A DNA stretch of 64,000 nucleotides. Source: Moraxella boevrei DSM 14165. Lineage in GTDB: Bacteria; Pseudomonadota; Gammaproteobacteria; Pseudomonadales; Moraxellaceae. Below are positions 52,708 to 61,308 of this stretch, piece by piece. Made by a program: the position numbers and the translations under genes. A model generated the notes under the pieces. The model was not told the DNA's origin and searched no databases. It saw nothing but the letters and a program-made list of their open reading frames with translations. The stretch lies in assembly GCF_000379845.1 (NCBI RefSeq), contig NZ_KB903804.1:81983-145982 (forward strand), given 5' to 3'. Every line of letters starts with the position of its first letter. The first letter of the stretch is position 1.

Positions 52708-53540
52708 CCGAGCCAAATGTATCCGAAAATTTAATCAAAACGCCAAAAACCGCCAAACAAAAACAGTTATCGCAACAGCAAGATGAGCAAAATTTAGAAA
52801 ATCAACTGTCCGGTATGCCGTTAACCCAACATTTGATTGAATTACGCCAACATTTTATCCGTATGTTGGTGGCAGTGTTGGTAATTTTTTTGGCATTGGT
52901 TGGTTTTTCTCGAGAGATTTACGACCTTTTTTCTACGCCGTTGGTCGCCTTGTTGCCAAGCAATGCTAGCATGATTGCCACCGACATTACGTCATCATTT
53001 TTAGCACCGATCAAATTAACCTTGTACGTGGCGATATTTTTGGCGATGCCGTATATTTTGTACCAAATTTGGTCGTTTGTTGCCCCTGCCCTATACAAGC
53101 ACGAAAAAAAGATTGCCCTGCCGATTTTGCTGTCGTCTATTGTGTTATTTTACACAGGGATTGCCTTTGCTTATTATATTGTGTTAAATAGTGTATTAAG
53201 TTTTTTTATCAAATTTTCACCTGATAATGTGCTACCCATGACCGATATTGATAGCTATTTAAACTTTGTATTAAAGCTATTTTTGGTATTTGGAGCAACC
53301 TTTGAAATCCCCGTGTTAACACTGCTATTGGTATTGGCAGGGGTGGTATCGGTGCAGTCGCTCGCAGACAAACGCCGTTACATCATCGTGGCGTGCTTTG
53401 GTGTATCGGCAATCGTAACGCCACCTGATGGGCTTTCGATGATTTTGTTAGCAATTCCGATGTGGTTATTGTTTGAAGTTGGCTTGATTTTGGCAAAAAT
53501 ATTGGTAAAGCAGAAAAAAGCAATTAGCACAGTAGATTAA
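52704..53540 (+). CDS. tatC: Sec-independent translocase subunit TatC
   Basis: A 278-residue, six-segment membrane protein. MPLTQHLIELRQHFIRMLVA is the conserved cytoplasmic entry with the ELR motif, and IWSFVAPALYKHEKKIALPI is the cytoplasmic loop after segment 2. Signal-peptide receptor of the Tat system. The first 35 residues are polar and longer than in E. coli TatC. It overlaps tatB by 4 bp. Confidence 0.96.
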   Translation: MTEPNVSENLIKTPKTAKQKQLSQQQDEQNLENQLSGMPLTQHLIELRQHFIRMLVAVLVIFLALVGFSREIYDLFSTPLVALLPSNASMIATDITSSFLAPIKLTLYVAIFLAMPYILYQIWSFVAPALYKHEKKIALPILLSSIVLFYTGIAFAYYIVLNSVLSFFIKFSPDNVLPMTDIDSYLNFVLKLFLVFGATFEIPVLTLLLVLAGVVSVQSLADKRRYIIVACFGVSAIVTPPDGLSMILLAIPMWLLFEVGLILAKILVKQKKAISTVD

Positions 53541-53600
53541 AGAGAAAATAGACAAACAAATTGCTCTTTTGCAAAAAAAGCTTAAAAATTAAATGTGGAT

Positions 53601-54854
53601 TTAAATTCCACTCGCTTTTTTGCTAAAAAACTGCATTAACGGCTTTATTTTACTAACTTGATGCACGCCTATATTGCGGATTTGTTGTACAGGAGCAAAC
53701 TGCGTACCAAACAGCCAATTTATCCCCGAAAAACTGTGCATCATCATCGCATTATTGGCATAGCGTTTGCGTTCGTAGCGTTGCAACGTGCTAAAATCCG
53801 CCCACACTTCTTTGCCACTTCGCTCAAAATCTTTTTGTAAAATCTCAATAAAATCAATCACATCCAATAAGCCCAAATTTAACCCCTGCCCTGCCAATGG
53901 ATGCACGCCATGCCCTGCATCACCGATTAAGGCAAGATTTGGCTTGACGTATTGTTTGGCATGTTGAGCATTGAGCGGAAAACTGGCGATAGACTCAATC
54001 TCGCTAATTTCACCCAATTCATAACCGCTGGCGAAGGCGATTTCGTCTGCCAATTCGCTGTCGGTTAACATCAACAATTGTTTGGCTTTATGCGTCGGAA
54101 GCGACCAAACAATGGATTGCCAATGCTGTGGCTGTGCCTTGTCTTGCTCGTCCACATCAGCAAGCGGTAACAATGCCAAAATACTGTCGGTCAAAAACAC
54201 TTGGCGAGCAGTGGCTTGATGCGGTTTGGCCGTTTTAATCGCACAACAAATCGCCGTCTGAGCATAGTCCAACCTATCCAAGCCAATCCCTGCCGATTGT
54301 CGTACCATGGAGCCACGTCCGTCCGCACCAACTAACAGTTTGCCGACATGGGTATCGCCATTGTCAAGCTCAATTTGATAGCCATGTGGCTCACCAAGCC
54401 AATGTATTTTTGTCAACTTATGTCCATTAATAACGGTCAAAAAAGGGGCAATATCGGTATCCGCAACACGGTCGTACAAGGCTTTTTCAATGATGAATGG
54501 CTCAACCATACTGCCCAATAATTGATTAGCACTTAATTGGTTAACATCGCCCTGACTAGCAAACTTTAGTTCACCAATGCCATTAATTTGCCACACTTGC
54601 ATTTGTGAATAATCGGCTTTTCGCCCTAATGCTTGGATATTCTGCCACGCCCCAACTTGCTGTAACAATTGAATACTGGCAAGGCTTAGGGCAAATACTC
54701 TGGCATCACGCTGAGTTAGTTTCTGTTGCCAATCAGTCTGACTTAAATAAGGACGAGCATCAATCAAGGTAACAGGGTGCTGACGTTTGGCAAGGCTTAA
54801 GGCAAGGGCAACACCGACAATACCACCGCCAATAATTAAAGTATTATTATTCAT
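53601..54854 (-). CDS. UbiH/UbiF/VisC family FAD hydroxylase (UbiI-like)
   Basis: A flavin monooxygenase of ubiquinone ring hydroxylation. The dinucleotide fold starts NTLIIGGGIVGVALALSLA, KLLVGADGRGSMVRQ is the conserved mid motif, ALIGDAGHGVHPLAGQGLNLGL is the second FAD motif. The block YAQTAICCAIKTAKPH...Q.FLTDS and ALLPLADV resembles UbiI/UbiF. Exact position (C5 or C6) is not decided. It overlaps ubiH by TAATG and is probably cotranscribed. Confidence 0.82.
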   Translation of the reverse strand: MNNNTLIIGGGIVGVALALSLAKRQHPVTLIDARPYLSQTDWQQKLTQRDARVFALSLASIQLLQQVGAWQNIQALGRKADYSQMQVWQINGIGELKFASQGDVNQLSANQLLGSMVEPFIIEKALYDRVADTDIAPFLTVINGHKLTKIHWLGEPHGYQIELDNGDTHVGKLLVGADGRGSMVRQSAGIGLDRLDYAQTAICCAIKTAKPHQATARQVFLTDSILALLPLADVDEQDKAQPQHWQSIVWSLPTHKAKQLLMLTDSELADEIAFASGYELGEISEIESIASFPLNAQHAKQYVKPNLALIGDAGHGVHPLAGQGLNLGLLDVIDFIEILQKDFERSGKEVWADFSTLQRYERKRYANNAMMMHSFSGINWLFGTQFAPVQQIRNIGVHQVSKIKPLMQFFSKKASGI

Positions 54855-56083
54855 TATGACTTTAACCCCATCGCAAAAGTCGCTACCATCGGCTTAATAT
54901 ACGGTATTTTGTCAAAAGCGATTAAGCCGACATTGCGCACCAACTTTATCAATGGATTACGATGCGTAAAGCCATGCACCACGCTATCACAGAACAAAAT
55001 CACCCGTTTTTGGTCAATTTTTCGGCGTTTTTCATAGCTTTTTAACATCGCATTATCGCCAATATCGTCGCCAAGCATGACTTGTTGAGCGAGCATTTTT
55101 GCCAAGGTATCGGCATCTCGCATACACAGGTTAAATCCCTGGCCTGCCACCGGATGCAAGGTGTGAGCCGAGTTCCCCATAATCACGCAACGCCCCACGA
55201 CTTGACGGTCTGCCAACACCTTAACCAGCGGATACGCCCCACGTCTGCCCGCTTGCACAAATATGCCTGACTGGTTGCCAAAGGTATTTTGCAACGCTTG
55301 TAAAAACAGCTTATCATCTTGCAAATAGGCTTGCTCTTCGCCTTTGTCGCACACCCACACCACCGAACGCCGATACAGCGTGTTACCGTGTTCATCTATG
55401 CTATCGGTCAACGGCAACACCGCTACCAAACCTTGCGGACTAAAGCGTTCAATGGCAATATGCTCGTGCGGTCGGTCGCTAATCACCGTGCCAACCACGC
55501 CCACTTGCCCATAATCGTAAAAACTTGAGCCGATACCAAGCAGTTGACGACTTGGCGAATTCTGCCCATCGCACGCCACCAATACATCAGCGGTAAGTGA
55601 TTGTTTTCGATGGTCTTTGTCAAAGTTAATCGTTACATTGTCTGCGGTTTGTTCAATATGGGTAACGGTGGTGCCATCTAACAGTTCAATGCGTGGATTG
55701 TTTTGCACGGCCACTAACAGTTTTCGCCCAAGCCAACGATTTTCAATGACGTGTCCAAAACTTTCTACCTTTTCTTCATGTTTGTTTAACGTGGCTTTGC
55801 CAAAACTGCCTTGTTCACTAATTTTGATGCTATCAATTCGGCAAGCATGGCTTTGCAAATCTTGCCACAAACCGATACGCTGATAAATTTGTACCGTTCG
55901 GCGAGAGAGTGCCATATTTCGGCTGTCTAGGTAGTGGACGTGTTCGCTATCGTCATCAGGGTTAATGCTTGGATAGCGGTTTTGTTCCAATAGGGTGCTA
56001 TGAATGCCTTGATGTGCCAATAATAAGGCGAATGATAAGCCGACATTACCACCGCCAATAATTAATATTTTTTTATTTGTCAT
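54854..56083 (-). CDS. ubiH: 2-octaprenyl-6-methoxyphenol hydroxylase, UbiH-like
   Basis: A 409-residue flavin monooxygenase. Start MTNKKILIIGGGNVGLSFAL (FAD-binding), DVLVACDGQNSPSRQLLGIG mid motif and VIMGNSAHTLHPVAGQGFNL second FAD motif. ESFGHVIENRWLGRKLLVAV fits UbiH. An in-frame ATG at 56209 would add 42 unconserved residues; AGGACAAAAA before 56083 favours the shorter form. It is upstream of the second hydroxylase, and ubiC lies near the start of the window. Confidence 0.86.
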   Translation of the reverse strand: MTNKKILIIGGGNVGLSFALLLAHQGIHSTLLEQNRYPSINPDDDSEHVHYLDSRNMALSRRTVQIYQRIGLWQDLQSHACRIDSIKISEQGSFGKATLNKHEEKVESFGHVIENRWLGRKLLVAVQNNPRIELLDGTTVTHIEQTADNVTINFDKDHRKQSLTADVLVACDGQNSPSRQLLGIGSSFYDYGQVGVVGTVISDRPHEHIAIERFSPQGLVAVLPLTDSIDEHGNTLYRRSVVWVCDKGEEQAYLQDDKLFLQALQNTFGNQSGIFVQAGRRGAYPLVKVLADRQVVGRCVIMGNSAHTLHPVAGQGFNLCMRDADTLAKMLAQQVMLGDDIGDNAMLKSYEKRRKIDQKRVILFCDSVVHGFTHRNPLIKLVRNVGLIAFDKIPYIKPMVATFAMGLKS

Positions 56084-56195
56084 TTTTTGTCCTAAAAATT
56101 TTATTAGATAGAATTTTATTAAATATTGATAGCTTACCATAAAAATCATTTTTTTGATGTTTTTTGATTGTATTTTTTCCCATTTTTTTATAAAA

Positions 56196-56214
56196 TATAA
56201 TGAAAACAATTATC
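56196..56214 (+). promoter_or_regulatory. Fur box before the siderophore ABC operon
   Basis: The 19 bases TATAATGAAAACAATTATC match 15 of 19 positions of the consensus GATAATGATAATCATTATC. They lie 33 bp before the start of the substrate-binding protein. Confidence 0.7.
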
Positions 56215-56246
56215 ATTTAAATTTTTGCCAAAATTTAGGAAAAAAT

Positions 56247-57299
56247 ATGCCGACTTTGACTACTTTATGCAAAACGTTATCGCTCGCGCTTGCCAGTGTT
56301 TTGGCGTTAACCGCTTGCAATCAACAAACTTCAACCGAAAAACCGACCCAAGCCAGCTCACAATCTACCACGCCAACCGCTTCTACCCAAACGCCTGCTA
56401 ACGGTATGGTAAGTATCGCGACCGTGCGTGGTAATGTGGAATTGCCTATTAATCCTGAACCGATTGCGGTGTATGACATGACGCTGATGCAGGATTTAAA
56501 GGCGTTGGAGGTGCCTGTAGCTGGTTTACCCGCCAAGTTGCGTTTGGATAGTTTACGCATCAAGGACACTCCGAGTACCGATATTGGTACGCTGTTTGAG
56601 CCAAATTTTGAAGCCTTGCACGCCCTACAACCTAAAGCGATTTTGGTGGGTAGCCGTATGGTGGAAAAATATGATGAATTGAGTAAAATTGCTCCAACCT
56701 TAGATTTGACTTTAGACATGGCGAATGCTTATGAATCAAGCAAACAACGCCTTGCTGATTTGGGAAAATTATACAACAAAACGGAAAAAGCCCAACAATT
56801 ACAACAAGATATTGACCAGGCGATTAACGACACCAAAACTGCGACCCAAGGCAAAGGCAAGGGTTTAGTCATCGTAATTAATGGCAATAAAATGTCAGCC
56901 TTTGGCACAAAATCTCGTTTTGGCTTTGTACATAATGAATTTGGCGTCCCGCAAGCCGACCCCACCATACAAGACAGTCGTCATGGTCAGCCTGTTTCTT
57001 TTGAATATTTGCAAAAAACCAATCCTGATTGGCTGTTTGTGTTAGACCGTGCATCAGCGATTGGTGAAGAAGGAGCAGGGGCAAAAGCCGTGCTTGACAA
57101 TCCATTGGTACATCAGACCACCGCTTGGAAAAATCAGCAAATCGTTTATCTTAGCCCAGATTCTTATTTGGCATTTGGCGGTTATTATCAATGGCTTGCC
57201 GATGCTAAAATCATTCAAGATGCCTTTAATAAAAATAACGAGACACAAACGCCAACTGCTAGCACACCAGCATCTAAGACTGCATCGGTTAATCATTAA
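56247..57299 (+). CDS. Iron-siderophore ABC transporter substrate-binding lipoprotein (FatB/CeuE-like)
   Basis: A 350-residue periplasmic binding protein. Signal peptide with lipobox LTAC, Ser/Thr/Gln-rich spacer (residues 22-50), then the two-lobe fold with VELPINPEPIAVYDMTLMQDL, PKAILVGSRMVEKYDELSKIAPTLDL and a long connecting helix, as in class III iron-complex binders. It resembles FatB/CeuE/VctP types. ATG at 56247, after TTAGGA, is chosen over 56154 since only this one gives a signal peptide. First gene of a four-gene operon. Confidence 0.86.
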   Translation: MPTLTTLCKTLSLALASVLALTACNQQTSTEKPTQASSQSTTPTASTQTPANGMVSIATVRGNVELPINPEPIAVYDMTLMQDLKALEVPVAGLPAKLRLDSLRIKDTPSTDIGTLFEPNFEALHALQPKAILVGSRMVEKYDELSKIAPTLDLTLDMANAYESSKQRLADLGKLYNKTEKAQQLQQDIDQAINDTKTATQGKGKGLVIVINGNKMSAFGTKSRFGFVHNEFGVPQADPTIQDSRHGQPVSFEYLQKTNPDWLFVLDRASAIGEEGAGAKAVLDNPLVHQTTAWKNQQIVYLSPDSYLAFGGYYQWLADAKIIQDAFNKNNETQTPTASTPASKTASVNH

Positions 57300-57301
57300 A
57301 T

Positions 57302-58303
57302 ATGATAAACCAATCTGGTCTTAAATTACCGCCTTTTGTGTTAAACTTTACAAGCCTAGTTATATTACTGGGCTTGTTTTTGTTAAGTTTATCGATTGGC
57401 GTGGCAGATTTTTCTTGGCAAAACTTTTTTTCTCAATTGTTTGGCAGTTCATCGCCAAACTTTAGCGATTTATCGTTAATGTGGGAAAGCCGTTTGCCGA
57501 GAACTTTGGCGATTGTACTGACTGGGGCGTCGCTTGCGGTGGCAGGCATGGTACTACAAGTGGTACTCAAAAACCGTTTTGTAGACCCGTCCATGGTGGG
57601 AGCAACCCAAAGTGCAGGGCTTGGGCTGTTAGCTGTTAGCTTGCTGTTGCCAAGCAGTGGCTTGTTGGTAAAAATGCTGATAGCTACCCTGTGTGCCTTG
57701 GTCGGTATGGTGCTGTTTATGCGGCTGATTAAGCCGTTACCACCAACCGATTTTTTGATGATACCACTGATTGGCATTGTATTTGGGGGCATTATTGAGG
57801 CGATAACCTTGTTTATTGCCTACGAAACTGAAAGTTTACAACTTTTATCGGTTTGGCGATTTGGCGATTTTTCTACAATTTTGGCAGGACGTTACGAATT
57901 GTTGTACATCACAGGCGGTTTGGCGGTGATGGCGTATTTGTTGGCGGACAAATTGACGATAGTCGGCTTGGGCGATGCGATAGCGATAAATTTGGGCGTT
58001 AATCGCCAAGCGGTACAATGGTTCGCCATTATGACGGTTGCCATGATTAGCTCGGTGGTGGTGGTTACGGTAGGGGCAATTCCTTTTATCGGTTTGGTCG
58101 TTCCCAATATTATCAGCCGTATCATGGGTGATAGGTTACGCCGTTGTTTACCTGCGGTTGCCCTACTTGGGGCGAGTGGTGTGTTGTTATGCGACATTAT
58201 CGGTCGTGTCATTCGTTTTCCGTATGAAATTCCTGTGGCGACTATTTTTGGCGTGGTGGGTGCGGTAATTTTTTTGGCAATTTTGCTCAATCAAAAGGAT
58301 TAA
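57302..58303 (+). CDS. Iron-siderophore ABC transporter permease 1 (FecCD family)
   Basis: A 333-residue permease with about nine hydrophobic segments. LMWESRLPRTLAIVLTGASLAVAGMVLQ and IPFIGLVVPNIISRIMGDR are FecCD/BtuC-family signatures, the latter coupling to the ATPase. It starts 2 bp after the binding-protein gene. Forms the channel with permease 2. Confidence 0.9.
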   Translation: MINQSGLKLPPFVLNFTSLVILLGLFLLSLSIGVADFSWQNFFSQLFGSSSPNFSDLSLMWESRLPRTLAIVLTGASLAVAGMVLQVVLKNRFVDPSMVGATQSAGLGLLAVSLLLPSSGLLVKMLIATLCALVGMVLFMRLIKPLPPTDFLMIPLIGIVFGGIIEAITLFIAYETESLQLLSVWRFGDFSTILAGRYELLYITGGLAVMAYLLADKLTIVGLGDAIAINLGVNRQAVQWFAIMTVAMISSVVVVTVGAIPFIGLVVPNIISRIMGDRLRRCLPAVALLGASGVLLCDIIGRVIRFPYEIPVATIFGVVGAVIFLAILLNQKD

Positions 58304-58307
58304 TTTT

Positions 58308-59333
58308 ATGTCAACTGTTTTGCCAAAAAACGCCCAATCTGCCAAAACTCAAGCAAGACACTTTTATGGAAAGGTTTTGACAAAACCGACTATCGCCAGT
58401 TTTGTCATATTTATCAGCAGTATCCTGTTATTTATGACCTTAAATGTCAATACTGGAGCAAACTGGGAGTTTATTTTAGCCTTTCGTTCACAAAAAATCT
58501 TGGCGTTTATCATCGTCGGTTTTGCCATAGGTGTTTCCACCTTGTTATTTCAAACGTTGACCCATAATCCGATTTTGACCCCTGCCCTACTCGGCTTTGA
58601 TGCGTTATACACTTTAATCCAAAGTCTGCTTGTATTTGCCCTTGGTGTGGTGAATGTCTTTACCACGCAACCACTACTTAAGTTTTTTTTGGAAATTAGC
58701 TTGATGATAATCGCTTCGATGCTGATGTTTCGTTTGCTTTTTAATCAACGCCAACACAATTTATCAAGGCTGATTTTGGTCGGTATTGTGTTTGGTGTGC
58801 TATTTCGCAGTTTGTCATCATTGATTGCTCGGCTGATAAATCCTGAAGATTTTGTCGTGGTGCAGTCGGCAAGTTTTGCCCAATTTAACACCATAAACAA
58901 GCCGATGATGTGGGTAAGTTTGGCGATTTGTGCGATATGTGCGGTGCTGATTTGGCGGTGGCGACATCAGATAGATGTACTCATGCTCGGTAAAGCGTCT
59001 GCGATAAATTTGGGCATTGATTATCAACAATTGGCGTTACGCTTGCTGATAGTGATAGCCATTTTGGTGGCAACGGCGACGGCTTTTGTCGGCCCGATTA
59101 TTTTTATGGGTTTACTGGTATGTGCTTTAACCAACAAAATTAGTCAACAAATGTATCACACTGAACGTTTAATTTTGGTAAGTCTTGTATCTATGACTTG
59201 TTTAATTTTGGGGCAGGCAATTTTTGAACATTTACTCGGTATGGCTGGGGTATTGGCGGTAGTGATTGAACTGTTTGGTGGTATTGTGTTTATTTTGTTG
59301 ATGTTAAATCGTTATAAAAAAGCCCTTGCCTAA
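58308..59333 (+). CDS. Iron-siderophore ABC transporter permease 2 (FecCD family)
   Basis: A 341-residue permease of the same family as its neighbour, with a basic, hydrophilic N-terminus of about 25 residues. FRSQKILAFIIVGFAIGVSTLLFQTLTHNPILTP and FVGPIIFMGLLVCALTNKI are the corresponding signatures. Four base pairs after permease 1. Confidence 0.9.
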   Translation: MSTVLPKNAQSAKTQARHFYGKVLTKPTIASFVIFISSILLFMTLNVNTGANWEFILAFRSQKILAFIIVGFAIGVSTLLFQTLTHNPILTPALLGFDALYTLIQSLLVFALGVVNVFTTQPLLKFFLEISLMIIASMLMFRLLFNQRQHNLSRLILVGIVFGVLFRSLSSLIARLINPEDFVVVQSASFAQFNTINKPMMWVSLAICAICAVLIWRWRHQIDVLMLGKASAINLGIDYQQLALRLLIVIAILVATATAFVGPIIFMGLLVCALTNKISQQMYHTERLILVSLVSMTCLILGQAIFEHLLGMAGVLAVVIELFGGIVFILLMLNRYKKALA

Positions 59334-59346
59334 AAAAGGAAAACTT

Positions 59347-60108
59347 ATGATACGCATAGAAAAAGTTTCACACAAAATAGATAATCAGTTGATTTTAAAC
59401 GATATCAGTTTAACTTTGCCAAAAGAACAAATCATCGCCTTAATCGGTCCGAACGGTGCAGGCAAATCCACCCTATTTACGCTAATGTCCAGATTAAATC
59501 CGCTACAAACAGGTAACATTTTGTTTGACAATCACGACATCACCCAAACCAACGCCCAAACCATGGCTCGCACCGTTGCCATGCTCGCCCAAGAAAACCA
59601 CATTCAAGGGCGGTTGACGGTTGCTGAACTGCTAATGTTCGGTCGCTATCCATATCATCAAGGCAAACCAAGCAATAACGATGTGGCGATTGTTGAGCAG
59701 GTCATGACTCGCTTTGAGTTGCAAAATTTGGCAGGGCGGTATTTGGCAACCTTGTCAGGCGGACAACGCCAACGGGTGCTGATAGCCATGATTGTTTGCC
59801 AAGATACGCCGTATGTATTGCTTGATGAACCGCTCAATAATTTGGATATGTATCACGCAGGCAAGCTGATGCGAATTTTGAAAACCTTGACCCACGAAGA
59901 CAAAAAAACCGTGGTCATCGTGCTACACGACATCAATCAAGCCTCACAATTTGCCGATACGGTCGTCATGATGAAATCAGGTGAAATTGTAAGCACAGGC
60001 AAACCTGTAGAAGTGCTGACCCAAGAACGGATTTTGGCATTATTTGGTGTCCATGCCACTGTTCTTATGCATAAGGGTCGCCCTGTTATCGTAGATACCG
60101 TAGAATAA
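59347..60108 (+). CDS. Iron-siderophore ABC transporter ATP-binding protein
   Basis: A 253-residue ABC ATPase. Walker A IGPNGAGKST, Q-loop in LAQENH, signature LSGGQRQRV, Walker B VLLDEPLNNLD and the H-loop VVIVLHDINQ. The ATG at 59347 follows AAGGAAAA and begins at conserved IRIEKVSHKI; an in-frame ATG at 59326 is less likely. Last gene of the operon. Confidence 0.93.
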   Translation: MIRIEKVSHKIDNQLILNDISLTLPKEQIIALIGPNGAGKSTLFTLMSRLNPLQTGNILFDNHDITQTNAQTMARTVAMLAQENHIQGRLTVAELLMFGRYPYHQGKPSNNDVAIVEQVMTRFELQNLAGRYLATLSGGQRQRVLIAMIVCQDTPYVLLDEPLNNLDMYHAGKLMRILKTLTHEDKKTVVIVLHDINQASQFADTVVMMKSGEIVSTGKPVEVLTQERILALFGVHATVLMHKGRPVIVDTVE

Positions 60109-60179
60109 GCCCTAATTTTAACAAAAAATGATAACTTTTGAGAAAGAATCAATAAAGAATGACTAAATTTAGGATTAAA

Positions 60180-60386
60180 CTAAAGCTCATTGCCAAAATG
60201 TAGTCCAATCACGCCTGTCCCTGCCATTAACAGCAAAAATGCCAAAGGTAATAAACGTTTGGCAAAGGTTTTGGCTTTTTTGGCAACGCTGATTTCTTGA
60301 GAAAAAGTCCCAATCGCAAGGCAAATCAGCCCTGCAACCGTTAACAAAATCCCTAAACCCATCGCCAAAAAGCCCAAATATAGCAT
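60180..60386 (-). CDS. Small two-segment membrane protein, unknown
   Basis: A 68-residue protein with two hydrophobic segments (residues 3-26 and 45-63) and a basic loop (KKAKTFAKRL). It lies downstream of the lipoprotein gene on the same strand. No family recognised. Confidence 0.55.
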   Translation of the reverse strand: MLYLGFLAMGLGILLTVAGLICLAIGTFSQEISVAKKAKTFAKRLLPLAFLLLMAGTGVIGLHFGNEL

Positions 60387-60423
60387 TTTATATTACCAAG
60401 GTTTTATTAAAGGTGACGACACA

Positions 60424-61140
60424 TCAATGCTTTGTTGGCTCAATACCTGCTTCTTGAATGAGTTTTGACAACATATCACGCACCTGTTCAGCAGATTTTT
60501 GGGCTTTTTGCATGGATTTGCCAATTTCTGGATTGGTCTCTGGTGTGGCATTTGGATTTTTTGCCATGATTTCCATGGCTTTTCGGCTATCGTTGATATT
60601 TTCAAGCATTTTATCACGAGCTTGGGTAACACGTTTGTCGTTAAATGTTAGTTTTTGCAAGGTTGCTTTTTGGTTTTCTAATTGTGCCACCACTTCTTTT
60701 AAAAATTGTTGTTGCTCAGCAGGGCTGGTCGCCGTCTGCATTTTCTTTTCCATTTCTGCTTGTTTGGCTTGGGCTTTTTTGTCAATATCGTTTAAGGTTT
60801 TAAACAAGGTGTTTAAATCCGCTTTTAACGCCACATTTTCTGCCGATTTGGCATCAGCTTTTGGTGCAACAGGGCTAACCGTCGCCGTTGATGCAATTTC
60901 TACTTTTTGTTCTGTCGTTGTTACAGTTGGTGTGGTGCTTGCCGTTGTTGCTGTTGTGCTTGCGATGGTTGCAACGGACGCAGTCGGAGCAACGCTAGCG
61001 ACACTACTGCTTGTGGTAGCAACTACCGATGCGGTCGGTGCAGGACTAGATGCGGTGGTTTTTTCAGTGGTTTCGCTATTTTTTGAGCAAGCGGTTAACG
61101 CAAGTACTAAGGTGGCAACGGTAAAAATCGGCTTTAACAT
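60424..61140 (-). CDS. Lipoprotein with Ser/Thr/Ala/Val-rich spacer and coiled coil
   Basis: A 238-residue lipoprotein: signal peptide MLKPIFTVATLVLALTAC with lipobox LTAC, a long low-complexity linker (residues 20-90; repeated Ala, Ser, Thr and Val), and a helical, coiled-coil-like C-terminal half (KADLNTLFKTLNDIDKKAQA, QFLKEVVAQLENQKATLQ). ATG at 61140 has AAGGTC upstream; a 10-codon longer form from 61170 lacks a signal peptide start. Role unknown; it lies between two iron-uptake genes but has no Fur box of its own. Confidence 0.65.
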   Translation of the reverse strand: MLKPIFTVATLVLALTACSKNSETTEKTTASSPAPTASVVATTSSSVASVAPTASVATIASTTATTASTTPTVTTTEQKVEIASTATVSPVAPKADAKSAENVALKADLNTLFKTLNDIDKKAQAKQAEMEKKMQTATSPAEQQQFLKEVVAQLENQKATLQKLTFNDKRVTQARDKMLENINDSRKAMEIMAKNPNATPETNPEIGKSMQKAQKSAEQVRDMLSKLIQEAGIEPTKH

Positions 61141-61223
61141 GATAGACCTTTTATTAAAAAAAATTGGCAATAGTTTAGCAAAAAAAATCTTACTTGTATG
61201 TAGCGGTTATGTGGTTTTGTTGC

Positions 61224-61260
61224 AAAAAAAAACCGATTACCCATGGACGGATAATCGGTT
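61224..61260 (-). terminator. Terminator after the TonB receptor gene
   Basis: AACCGATTACCC and GGATAATCGGTT pair with one mismatch around a short loop; on the minus strand a run of nine T residues follows. Confidence 0.82.
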
Positions 61261-61308
61261 GTGGAGAAAAGGGTTTGACTAAATCATGCTATTTTTTTAT
61301 AAAGCAGC

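Noticed and set aside
60458..61282. 274-codon open frame antisense to the lipoprotein gene
   Set aside because: Produced by the repetitive Ala/Ser/Thr coding sequence of the opposite strand; the lipoprotein has a signal peptide, lipobox and ribosome binding site.
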